From Sodalis-like endosymbiont of Proechinophthirus fluctus (GTDB lineage Bacteria > Pseudomonadota > Gammaproteobacteria > Enterobacterales > Enterobacteriaceae), in NCBI RefSeq assembly GCF_001602625.1, contig NZ_LECR01000085.1, positions 571-12,691 of the forward strand: DNA of 12,121 nt, written 5' to 3'. This document shows, piece after piece, positions 5,813 through 12,121 of this stretch; the first letter of the stretch is position 1; each line of letters begins with the position of its first letter. A program made the translations under genes and the position numbers. The notes under the pieces were generated by a model. It searched no databases and had not been told where the DNA came from. It worked only from the letters and a program-made list of their open reading frames with translations.

Positions 5813-7735
5813 TCTAGGTCTCATCATTCATCTTTTCGCTGCCAGGATGAAACCAGGTGACGTCTTTGATGTTCATCTTCTCGTTCACCGGTGAAAAAAA
5901 GCCGCAGTGCAGGATGGGAAAACGCTTACACAGGGTGATAAAGCTAAAGCGGTAGGTAAACAGGATAAGCGATTGGCCTTTGTCGTTGACATTCCAATCG
6001 ATACAGCTGATTTCGCTGTCCTGGCAATAACCGTTATTGTTTCCCTGCTAGGTGCGGGCAAACTCATTGCTCGCACCTAGAACAGCAGGCCTGCCCTGAA
6101 AAAAACATCAGGGTCGCCAACATATTGTGCATTTGCCGCAATCACGGAGCATTAATCTCAGGATTGTCGGTCAAACCTTCCGCTCCATAATTTGGCGAAA
6201 ATATTTTCGCTGTGTCCATCGTGGTTATCCTCGCCGTTGGCCTCATTATGCTTATTCATAGGAGACGATATCGCTCAGGGTGAAACTATCATGTGCGGTA
6301 ATGAAATTGACTGAGGCGTGCGGTTTTGCAACCTCGATGATGAAAAATATCGGCCGAGCACGCCAAACTGGTAGTGAAATCTGCCAGTTGCCCTTCATCG
6401 CCGCGCCAGAATTTTCGCACCGAATCACGATAACGATCGTTCTATTCGGCCCATCCAGGAGGAAAACTGTCCACTTGATATCCGCCCAGGCCATATTCCC
6501 AAGGTTCTACTATTAGATTGTATTGACTGAGAATAGGTCCTGGCGGCAGGTATCCTCTAGAAAGCCGAAATCCTCATCAAAACTGTAGCTTTTCCCGGCC
6601 GAGAATCGTAGCCAAATAGAAATAGAACCCGTCAATCTGCACTCCGTCTCCCCATAGGGTAGATAGTCGGTCACCATCCGCAGCACGCGCGGATGACTCA
6701 AATTCAGCGTATTACCAGTGATTATGTCTTTGACATAATATCACTTTTCTTCGGGAAACAAACGGTAGTAGCTGACGTTATCAATCGCTTTTATCGACAA
6801 TATCAGCCTCAGTTCATTTCCTTCGGCAGTGTGGTTATACACCACATCCAGGATGACTTCGATGCCGGCAGCTTGTAGGGTAGCGATCATCTGCTTGAAT
6901 TTGTTAACGGTTGAAGTATCCATATATTTGGGATGTGGCGCGAAAAAGCCAAGGGTGTTCCTTGCAAAATTATGTAGTCCCTTCTCCTGCAGATAGTAGT
7001 CGTCGACAAAGGCGTGGATCAGCATCAACTCAATGGAGAAGACGCCAAGCGCCTTTATATAGTCGACAATTTGCGGCATGCTCAGCGCGGAAAAATGCCG
7101 TGTAAATGCTCAACGCATGTATAACCGCGCACGTGCGTTTCATATGCGAGGTTTTTCCTACGGTATAAAGTTTTACCGTTGATGGGCTAAGGAAAACGCC
7201 AGATACAATCACCCGGTATTTTGGCATAAACGGCGCTCTCTAGCGCTCATCCAGGCTCAAATCTATATCATCATTGGTGATGTCATAGGCAAACAGGGCA
7301 TTATCCCATTTCAGTTTGCCCCAGATTTGTTTGGCGTAGGGATCGAACAGCAGCTTGGCAAAGTTGAAGCGATGCCCCCTTCCTGCTCAGGTTCAAACGG
7401 GTCGTAAACTCTGTAACCGTACAAGCAGCCCCTGACGCACGGCTGGCAAATAAATATTATATACCCCATCGGTATATTCCGGTAGTTCAATACGGTCACA
7501 CTCTTCGCCGTCCTCATTGAACAAGCACAGTTCCACGCGATTAGCATGGGCGGAAAAAATAGCAAAATTGTCCTATGCCATCATTGCCCCGAGCGGAACC
7601 AAATTCCCCTCCTTCACGCGAGTGGTACAGCCGGCATCAAACTATTTGAAATGTCATTATCGGTATTGGGGTGGGCAATATGGACGCCCTTACTATCCAC
7701 CACCACATCCACTTGATTATCTACCGTACTCACCA
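5813..7735 (-). pseudogene. glgX: Glycogen debranching enzyme GlgX, TreX-type (GH13/CBM48), broken and 3'-truncated
   Basis: Read on the - strand: N-terminal RVKEGNLVPLGAM (about 7625-7585), CBM48 FAIFSAHANRVELCLFNEDG (about 7560-7500), ELPEYTDGVYNIYLPAVRQG, GYRVYDPFEPEQ, FMPKYRVI-like (about 7230), DYIKALGVFSIELM (about 7064-7020), NTLGFFAPHPKYMDTSTVNK, GIEVILDVVYNHTAEGNE (GH13 region I, about 6875-6820), SHPRVLRMVTDSLRY-like (about 6700), DGFYFYLATILGRE (region II, about 6625), [14 protein letters not shown] (region III with the general-acid Glu, about 6510), SVNFITAHDSFTLSDIVSY (region IV, about 6315-6260), GNNNGYCQDSEI (about 6040), then NEKMNIKDVTWFHP (about 5870). The KDVTWF motif marks the TreX/archaeal-like subgroup, not E. 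coli GlgX. The catalytic nucleophile Asp (GFRFDLA) is Tyr. Many frameshifts; the C-terminal ~100 residues are gone. The start near 7735 is uncertain. Confidence 0.88.
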
Positions 7736-7789
7736 TTTTCGTAGTAGCGGTAGGTATAATAATTTCCTCACGTTTTTTTGACGATCCCT

Positions 7790-8621
7790 TGGCCGTCTTA
7801 GTATCCCTAAAAAGAATATAAGTAATGTTCGTTCGCTTCTGCCAAGACCGTCGGTAGCGATCCGACGGTTGAGAAGCCATTTACTCCTACCAGTGTACCC
7901 TTGCGTAATATGGTCTCACCCCCACAGTACGGGGATCGGCTGCAGCGCCACTTTTTTGATTTCGGCGGCGGCGTCGTTGAGCACAAAATTGATACGGTCA
8001 GCGTAAAGCGCCAAAAGTACCGCGTCGGCGGACTGGAGAACGGGTGACCACGATCGCCGCTTTGCCGTTTTTATTATAATTCGGATTCAAGATGTCGCAC
8101 AGTGTGCTCGAAATCGGTCCCGGTCTGCACGCCGACTTTCAAGACGCACAGCGTCCGCAGGTCAGTGATGACGCTTTTACTGTCGGCCAGGGTATACACT
8201 TCATTGATGGCATAGGCATAGTTGATGAACGATACCAACTGCTCCCGTTCCGCGGTGTCGGAGATGCACTCTATTACCATGTCGTAGCGCCCGCTTTTAA
8301 CTTCAGGGATCGAGCCAGCGAAATCAATGGAAATCAGTTTAATCTGGGACCCCTAGTATCTTGCCCATAGCGTTCCATAAATCCAGTTCAAAGCCTATCA
8401 TCGTTTTATTATCTTCCGCAAAAACTTCACAGGAAGAATAGTGCGCATCTGTCACCAGGTTGATGATGACGCCGCTTTTTTTAATCTTTGCCGGTAGTTG
8501 ATTATGCGAGCGGTATTATTCACACTAAGCGACGCCGAGGGTGCGCCCGTACACCTAGCTTAACTAGCCATAAATCGCTGCAGAGCAGCGCTGTCGTAAA
8601 GAGTACGACGATTGTTTTCAT
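7790..8621 (-). pseudogene. Amino-acid ABC transporter periplasmic binding protein (SBP family 3), broken
   Basis: Read from ATG 8621, preceded by AGGAG 8 bases away: MKTIVVLFTTALLCSDLWLV is a plausible signal peptide, then frames change. Family-3 blocks follow: PAKIKKSGVIINLVTDAHY (about 8500-8440), MIGFELDLWNAMGKILGV (about 8400-8350; the usual xGFdvDLxxAiak..g), KLISIDFAGSIPEVKSGRYD (about 8340-8280), MVIECISDTAEREQLVSF (about 8280-8230), KVGVQTGTDFEH (about 8135-8100), ADAVLLALYADRINFVLND (about 8020-7970) and PIPVLWG (about 7930). Such proteins capture polar amino acids in the periplasm for an ABC importer; the substrate cannot be told, and no permease or ATPase gene is nearby. At least three frame changes and several stops make it dead. 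The 3' end is uncertain; it seems to run into the glgX start region. A LysR remnant lies divergently upstream. Confidence 0.8.
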
Positions 8622-9010
8622 GTTTGCTACTCCTGAAACGATATTAATCATTAAATCCCCAATGGGAATGAAACCTACTACCGGCAAAAATCCCCTGTGA
8701 TCCGCGCGCAACGCAACGGAATTGCAGCTCCTCTCCCGTGCCAGAATTAACTATCAATTAATTAAGGTTGCACAACGGTCCGTGCCGTCCTGCTCGTTTC
8801 TTCTTACAGCGCTTGGTGTAAAAATATGTAAAAACGGGTGTAATGTGTGCGCTAACGGTGCAGTGGTCCGCCGGTTTTTTCATCAATTCAGTGCAATATC
8901 AGCAAGGAAGGGTATGGGAAAGTCGATAGGGATGAGACCGAGAAGCTAGGCGCTTACCAACCGTAATGACCGGAGAGGCGACTCGCTGTCAAGGCGAGAA
9001 GGAAGTCACG
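8622..9010. other. Region between divergent binding-protein and LysR remnants
   Basis: Should contain the old divergent promoters. A self-complementary TTAATTAA lies at 8757-8764 beside another AATTAA, but no -35/-10 pair or LysR box (T-N11-A in a clear dyad) is convincing. A + strand open frame at 8722-8949 has no recognisable similarity and I regard it as chance. Confidence 0.35.
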
Positions 9011-9245
9011 GGATCAGCAAATCAATTGAACATTTTCTGCAGATAGTGGACAAAGGAAGCATACTAGCTGAAACCGTGGGGAATACCATAGCATGGCTAT
9101 CCAGCTGTCGTCCTTCAGGATCCGGCGAAAAAGCCTGATAGCTCACGCTTGCGCGTATCGGTGGTAGTTTGTTCGGCGAAACAAGTTGCTCTTATCGCAC
9201 AGCGCGGAGGTGAACTACCAGCGCTGTCCTGCCCGACTTGGCTTC
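9011..9245 (+). pseudogene. LysR-type regulator, N-terminal DNA-binding fragment
   Basis: Winged-helix N terminus of a LysR-type regulator spread over three frames: ISKSIEHFLQIVDKGSILA (9013-9069; the family LxxFLxVVdxGSixxAA start), then GIP, a TAG at 9091 and HGYPAVVLQD in place of the recognition helix plus the start of the linker helix, then RIGGSLFGETS (about 9156-9190; family LFxRts) and AEVNYQRC (about 9207-9230; family GexxYxrc). The initiating codon is lost or not visible. No substrate-binding domain can be read downstream. It is divergent from the amino-acid binding-protein remnant, the classic arrangement of a LysR regulator and its target, so it may have controlled amino-acid uptake (inference). 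Confidence 0.6.
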
Positions 9246-9531
9246 GCGATTGACATATACATAATATTAGCCTTTACGGTAACCACAGCTTAGCTTTGCC
9301 GGGTAATGGTGTCCCTTCAAAGCCTGAGATTTTCCAGTTCGCACGCTACTTCATCAGATCTTAAATACATTATTTGTCTTCTTTTCAGTCACGGCAGAGT
9401 GATCACAGCTAACGTAATAGGTCAAGAGTAATGAGATAAGCCGCACTTCTGCCTTTCAGAATAATCTAAAAAGCCGAGACTTTCCCGTTTTGTCCCCTAT
9501 GCCCGCGCCGTCGGAAGCGAAAAATAGGTAT
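9246..9531. other. Unassigned sequence
   Basis: All frames are broken and no family is recognisable. It may be the eroded effector domain of the LysR regulator and the upstream region of ygaM. Confidence 0.35.
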
Positions 9532-9799
9532 ATGATTAAAGAATCTACTAATGAATATGAGAAACATACGGTTAACAAAACCGAAAAACAGGATGTCCAA
9601 TTAGATTTTAAAGAGAATGTTTCTCTCCTGGCCGGATACCCTGGATTCACTTGCTGAAAACGACCTATAAAAGACACAGGAAAAACTAAGTGACTTGCAG
9701 GAGAAAGCCCGGCGAGCATTGCTTGACACCCACACCAAAATGGTGCCCAGTATGCCAGCGACCGCCCAAACTGTAATGCTCACACTGTAATAGATAAAT
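9532..9799 (+). pseudogene. ygaM: YgaM/ElaB/YqjD-family (DUF883) membrane-anchored protein, broken
   Basis: The family comprises small proteins with a long helix and a C-terminal membrane anchor, reported to associate with ribosomes. Here MIKESTNEYEKHTVNKTEKQ (from 9532) and LDFKENVSLLA are followed by one extra G near 9633, after which DTLDSLAENDL, a TAA, KTQEKLSDLQEKARRALLD and THTKM appear (about 9640-9740). This is the characteristic LadtLeslL..sgdk.k.el..lr.kA..lLk.tr.rl pattern. A further shift gives GAQYASDRPN up to about 9765. The C-terminal anchor helix (about 30-35 residues, RENPW..vgiaAavG) is absent: nrdH starts immediately. The call is strengthened by position, since ygaM is the gene directly upstream of nrdHIEF in E. 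coli. AGG three bases before ATG 9532 is a poor ribosome site, so the true start may be upstream. Confidence 0.7.
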
Positions 9800-10054
9800 A
9801 TGAATCACGACTACTAATGTTTATACTAAACCGGATTATGTCTAATGCCAAGCTACCTGCCACGCACTTGACCGTAAAAAAATCAACTACCGGTTGGTGG
9901 ATCTTATGGACAATGAGAAAACACTGTATCATGTCCGGTCCGGTTATCAGCAAGTTCCTGTGGTACAGACCGCCAATGAACACTACTGGGCAGCTTTAGT
10001 CCGGACAAAATCAGCCCGTTATCCACCAGCGCAACACCGCCTAAGGCGCGGTAA
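9800..10054 (+). pseudogene. nrdH: Glutaredoxin-like NrdH redoxin, broken
   Basis: NrdH is the hydrogen donor for the class Ib ribonucleotide reductase. The frame VYTKPDYV-stop-CQATCHALDRKKINYR (about 9817-9890) continues LVDLMDNEKTLYHVRSGYQQ, VPVVQTANEHYW to about 9990. A one-base deletion then gives FSPDKISPLSTSATPPKAR and TAA at 10052-10054. The redox motif CVQC has become Tyr-Val-stop-Cys: the first Cys is lost and CAA/CAG became TAA. The start ATG at 9800 is out of frame with VYTKPD by one base. The family hallmarks YQQVPVV (cis-Pro) and SPDKI are kept. It overlaps nrdI in the TAATG arrangement typical of this operon. Confidence 0.88.
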
Positions 10055-10505
10055 TGACACCGCGTTGATCTATTTTTCCAGCAGTTAAGAAGTACACACT
10101 GCCACCAGTTAGGAAGTACACACCGCTTCGTCAACAAATTGGGTCTGGCTGGCCACGCTGCACATCCCTCTTGAGATGTGAAAGAACGTAAAAGCAAACG
10201 CTCCTATATTCCCAATTCCCATTTTACCGAGCTAAGACGGCGGCTCGACCCCGAGGTGCCGTACCGCGCCAAATCATCCGTTTTCTCAACGATGATCCGT
10301 TAAACTATTCCTTTGTTGCCGGTGTCATTGGCGCCGGCAACCGGAACTTCAGTACCTACTTCTTCTTGTTTGGCGTGCGATATCTTCGCCCAGAAACGCC
10401 TGGGTCTCCCTGCTCTATCGATTTGAGCTATTGGGAACGACAAAAGGCATAGCACAGGTACGAAAAGGACTGACCAAATTTTGACAGCGACAGATCTTAG
10501 CATAA
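10054..10505 (+). pseudogene. nrdI: NrdI flavodoxin for class Ib ribonucleotide reductase, broken
   Basis: NrdI reduces the manganese cofactor pathway of NrdF with its FMN. Read across frames: ALIYFSSS (about 10063-10086; FMN-phosphate loop, normally YFSSSSENTHRF), a 24-base duplication, RFVNKLGLAGHA, HIPLEM, GAVPRQIIRFLNDD (about 10250-10296), FVAGVIGAGNRNFSTY (about 10312-10360; family GVIaSGNrNFGeaY), SLLYRFELLGTTKGIAQVRK (about 10410-10467), then GLTKF, a TGA where Trp is expected, QRQILA and TAA at 10503-10505. The start overlaps the nrdH stop (TAATG) and is out of frame. nrdE and nrdF, which should follow directly, are missing. Confidence 0.88.
10082..10129 (+). repeat. 24-bp imperfect tandem duplication at the NrdI FMN loop
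   Basis: CAGTTAAGAAGTACACACT (10082-10100) recurs as CAGTTAGGAAGTACACACC (10106-10124), period 24, 17 of 19 positions identical. It repeats the codons for SSEVHTA-like residues of the FMN-phosphate loop, each copy carrying a stop (TAA, TAG) where Ser/Glu is expected. Being a multiple of three it keeps the frame. Confidence 0.8.
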
Positions 10506-10649
10506 TTTAAAAATCATAATTTTTAATATTATATCATGTCCTAATAATGCTATTTCAACCTCTATGACAAGTCATTGAGGATATATCTAGTTCAATAAGG
10601 ATCATCTGTCGGTGGAGTGTGCTACCGGCAACAGTGTGTGATCCTGAAC
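10506..10649. other. Deletion junction between nrdI and proX
   Basis: Only about 145 bases separate readable nrdI and readable proX, where E. coli has nrdE, nrdF, proV and proW (roughly 5.5-6 kb). The first 50 bases are very AT-rich (TTTAAAAATCATAATTTTTA). I can read no NrdE, NrdF, ProV or ProW peptide in it; part may be the eroded ProX N terminus. Confidence 0.6.
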
Positions 10650-11385
10650 AGCCGTCGTCTTGTCTCCCCTTACCGCCATCGCCAATGGCGATGCGACCTA
10701 CCTGGAGGTGAACTGGAAGCCACAAATAGAAGAGATGTACAACCACGCCCGCGGCGATGGCAAATTTTAACGTCGGAGAACCCTATATTGCCAGCGTCGC
10801 CCAAGGCTATTTACAAGGCTATTTAATCAATAAAAAGACCACCGATAAGATAACATTACTACCATCTACCAGCTCAAAGACCTTAAATTGGCCAAGCTAT
10901 TCGATACCAACAAGGCAACGCGGCAAGGCGGGTTTGTCCGGCTGTACGCCAGGCTAGGACTGTGAGGTGGTCATTAAACATCAAGGCCTATAGCTTGAAT
11001 GCCACGGTCGAGCACAATCAGTTAAATCATGAGGCGATCATGGCCAATATCATCAGCCGCCACAAGAAAGGTAAACCTATTTTGTATTACTGAACTCCGT
11101 ACTGAGTACGCTACCCAACAGGGAAGACTATGGCTTCCCCGTTAACAGCATATGTATCATCGCCAAAAACAGTGGGCCTAGACTAATCCAGCAGCGTCCA
11201 AAATCTTCGCCATCGCCATAATGAAGCTGCCGACTGCCGATATCAACGCGTAAAATGCGCAGATGCACCAGGGCGATGCGCAAGAAGCGGATATTGAACG
11301 CCACGCCGCCGGATGGATAAAAGCGCATCGGGCCTTATTTGACGGTCGGGTAAACACAACACCGCCGCAGCCGCTGGCCAAATAA
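10650..11385 (+). pseudogene. proX: ProX glycine betaine-binding protein of ProU, broken
   Basis: ProX is the periplasmic glycine betaine/proline betaine receptor of the ProU importer. Blocks across frames: LTAIANGDATYLEVNWKPQI (about 10662-10720), EEMYNHARGDGKF, a TAA, then VAQGYLQGYLINKKTTDKI (about 10795-10850), IPTRQRGKAGLSGCTPG (about 10906-10957; family [20 protein letters not shown]), a TAG in the GWGCE tryptophan motif, LNATVEHNQLNHEAIMANII (about 10995-11055) then SRHKKGKP, YGFPVNSICIIAKNSG (about 11129-11175), NPAASK-like sequence, KLPTADINA (about 11225-11250), [20 protein letters not shown] (about 11268-11328), ending PQPLAK and TAA. The N-terminal ~75 residues are unrecognisable and about 35 residues between TPYWV and GFPV are deleted. 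The betaine-binding tryptophan regions are damaged. Confidence 0.88.
10802..10825 (+). repeat. Perfect 12-bp tandem duplication in proX
   Basis: CAAGGCTATTTA occurs twice in direct succession, giving QGYLQGYL where ProX has a single QGYL. In frame and exact, hence recent. Confidence 0.92.
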
Positions 11386-11555
11386 GCACGACACCGCTCC
11401 GTTTGGATCGTCGGCGTGGGCGTGTAAACCTGCGTCAGAAGCGCCATCATACTGGAGAAAAACAAGCGAGAGGGACGCAGCACCCCTCTTTTTTGTTGTT
11501 AATCAGTGATAATACCGCCCGTTAATTAAACGAACCATTATAAAAACGTCCACAG
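11386..11555. other. Spacer between proX and the MFS remnant
   Basis: Contains the terminator hairpin and an AT-rich stretch (TTAATTAAACGAACCATTATAA at 11521-11542) that may be the remnant promoter of the transporter gene; no clear -35/-10 pair. Confidence 0.35.
11468..11495 (+). terminator. Rho-independent terminator downstream of proX
   Basis: AGAGGG (11469-11474), a 9-base loop, CCCTCT (11484-11489) and a run of T directly after (11489-11494). It lies 83 bases after the proX stop and would have ended the ProU operon. The stem is short (6 bp plus a possible G-U), so the strength is modest. Confidence 0.55.
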
Positions 11556-12121
11556 ATCATATTAACCTGAACCCAGCACTAATCCTTATTATAGCGATCG
11601 CCACCGGCCTGGCTATTGACAGTAATTACTATGCCCGGCCGCTGCTGGATGCTATCGCCAGAACCTACCCATTTGTCACTGCTAGAGGCAGTGTTCATTG
11701 TTACGCCGGTATTGCGCACAGCCGTGCTCCGCTGGGTTTCCTCAGCTTTGCCCATTTTAGTAATCTTTTGACCTCCATGGTGTTTTTACTGGTCGCGCCG
11801 CCCTTTCATTTTAGAGATCTGAAATCGGCCTGTTTGTTCTTGTGGGAGGCGTTGCAGACCGAGGTAAAGCCAAAATGACCACGCTGGGCAGTCTTCTCTG
11901 ATGTTCTCCTTGGTACTAGTGTGGTAATGGCTAATATCACTGGGGCTTTTGCTGACGCTCGGCATTATTCCCCTCGACCTAGCGGTGTAGGGGCTTCACA
12001 TCCCAACCAAAGCGTGATTTACCGCTGCATGTCGGAAGCACGCAACCGCCTGACCTCCGGTTACGTGACCAGCTATTTCGCCTGCGACCTACTCTGCCTG
12101 GTCAATTTATTGTTATGGCTG
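11556..12121 (+). pseudogene. MFS transporter (YgaY-like), broken, cut by the right edge
   Basis: A major facilitator superfamily inner-membrane exporter whose remains begin with NPALILIIAIATGLAIDSNY, then YARPLLDAIARTYPF (11570-11675; first transmembrane helix and the NYYxQPLL motif shared by this subfamily). After RGSVHCYAGIAHSR the text jumps to LGFLSFAHFSNLLTSMVFLL, then VAPPFHF (about 11740-11810), which belongs to helix 7 of the family: about 130-150 residues, helices 2 to 6, are deleted. Later pieces are MTTLGSLL-like (about 11875), LGIIPLDLAV (about 11955-11985) and HIPNQSVIYRCMSEARNRLT, then SGYVTSYF (12000-12080), a cytoplasmic loop and helix of the C-terminal half. Stops and frameshifts occur throughout. 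E. coli ygaY lies directly after proX, so position supports the call. Confidence 0.8.

Noticed and set aside
6048-6080. 13-bp inverted repeat CTAGGTGCGGGCA / TGCTCGCACCTAG
   Set aside because: It lies inside glgX codons for GASNEFARTQQGNNN-like sequence and has no terminator or operator features.
8722-8949. 75-codon open frame on the + strand
   Set aside because: No family resemblance and it lies in the region between divergent genes; probably chance.
1-12121. CRISPR array, insertion sequence, tRNA or rRNA
   Set aside because: Direct repeats are only two-copy tandem duplications without spacers; no transposase peptide, terminal inverted repeats, cloverleaf or rRNA motif was seen.

Overview
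This window looks like a chromosomal segment of a gamma-proteobacterium of the order Enterobacterales in an advanced state of gene decay. It is most like the recently derived insect symbionts of the Sodalis group; that placement is inference from protein similarity, gene order and the density of pseudogenes, not a database match. Almost every recognisable gene is broken by several independent stops and frameshifts, yet its family can still be read. I see no insertion sequence, tRNA, rRNA or CRISPR array.

Layout, left to right. (1) 1-1840, + strand: the 3' part of a LysR-type regulator; a small intact ORF of unknown function (592-825); then the remains of a two-gene dgcN-dgcA operon (DUF1611 N-acetyltransferase and enolase-superfamily racemase/dipeptide epimerase) that fits D-glutamate catabolism. 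(2) 2037-2973, + strand: two tandem intact genes, an EmrE-like small multidrug resistance transporter and speG (spermidine N-acetyltransferase). With the small ORF they are the only intact-looking genes. (3) 3067-3950, - strand: a decayed tsx (nucleoside channel). (4) 4009-4857: about 850 bases, partly AT-rich, with no gene I can recognise. (5) 4858-5786 (+) and 5813-7735 (-): a metE-like methionine synthase and a TreX-type glycogen debranching enzyme (glgX), both truncated at their 3' ends and meeting at a 20-base hairpin. (6) 7790-8621 (-) and 9011-9245 (+): a family-3 amino-acid ABC binding protein and a fragment of a LysR regulator, divergently oriented. (7) 9532-12121, + strand: ygaM, nrdH, nrdI, proX and a YgaY-like MFS transporter in the same order as E. 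coli ygaM-nrdHIEF-proVWX-ygaY, but with nrdE, nrdF, proV and proW gone.

Working together: the original genome had an aerobic class Ib ribonucleotide reductase operon, the ProU osmoprotectant importer, glycogen debranching, nucleoside uptake, a methionine synthase homologue and D-glutamate use. All of these are dead here. A possible polyamine/toxicant module (transporter plus spermidine acetyltransferase) is kept.

The damage has a recognisable style: C-to-T type stop codons (CAA/CAG to TAA/TAG, TGG to TGA), single-base indels, in-gene deletions of tens to hundreds of bases, and an unusual number of short direct tandem duplications of 10-29 bp. The tetranucleotide CTAG, normally rare in enterobacteria, is common.
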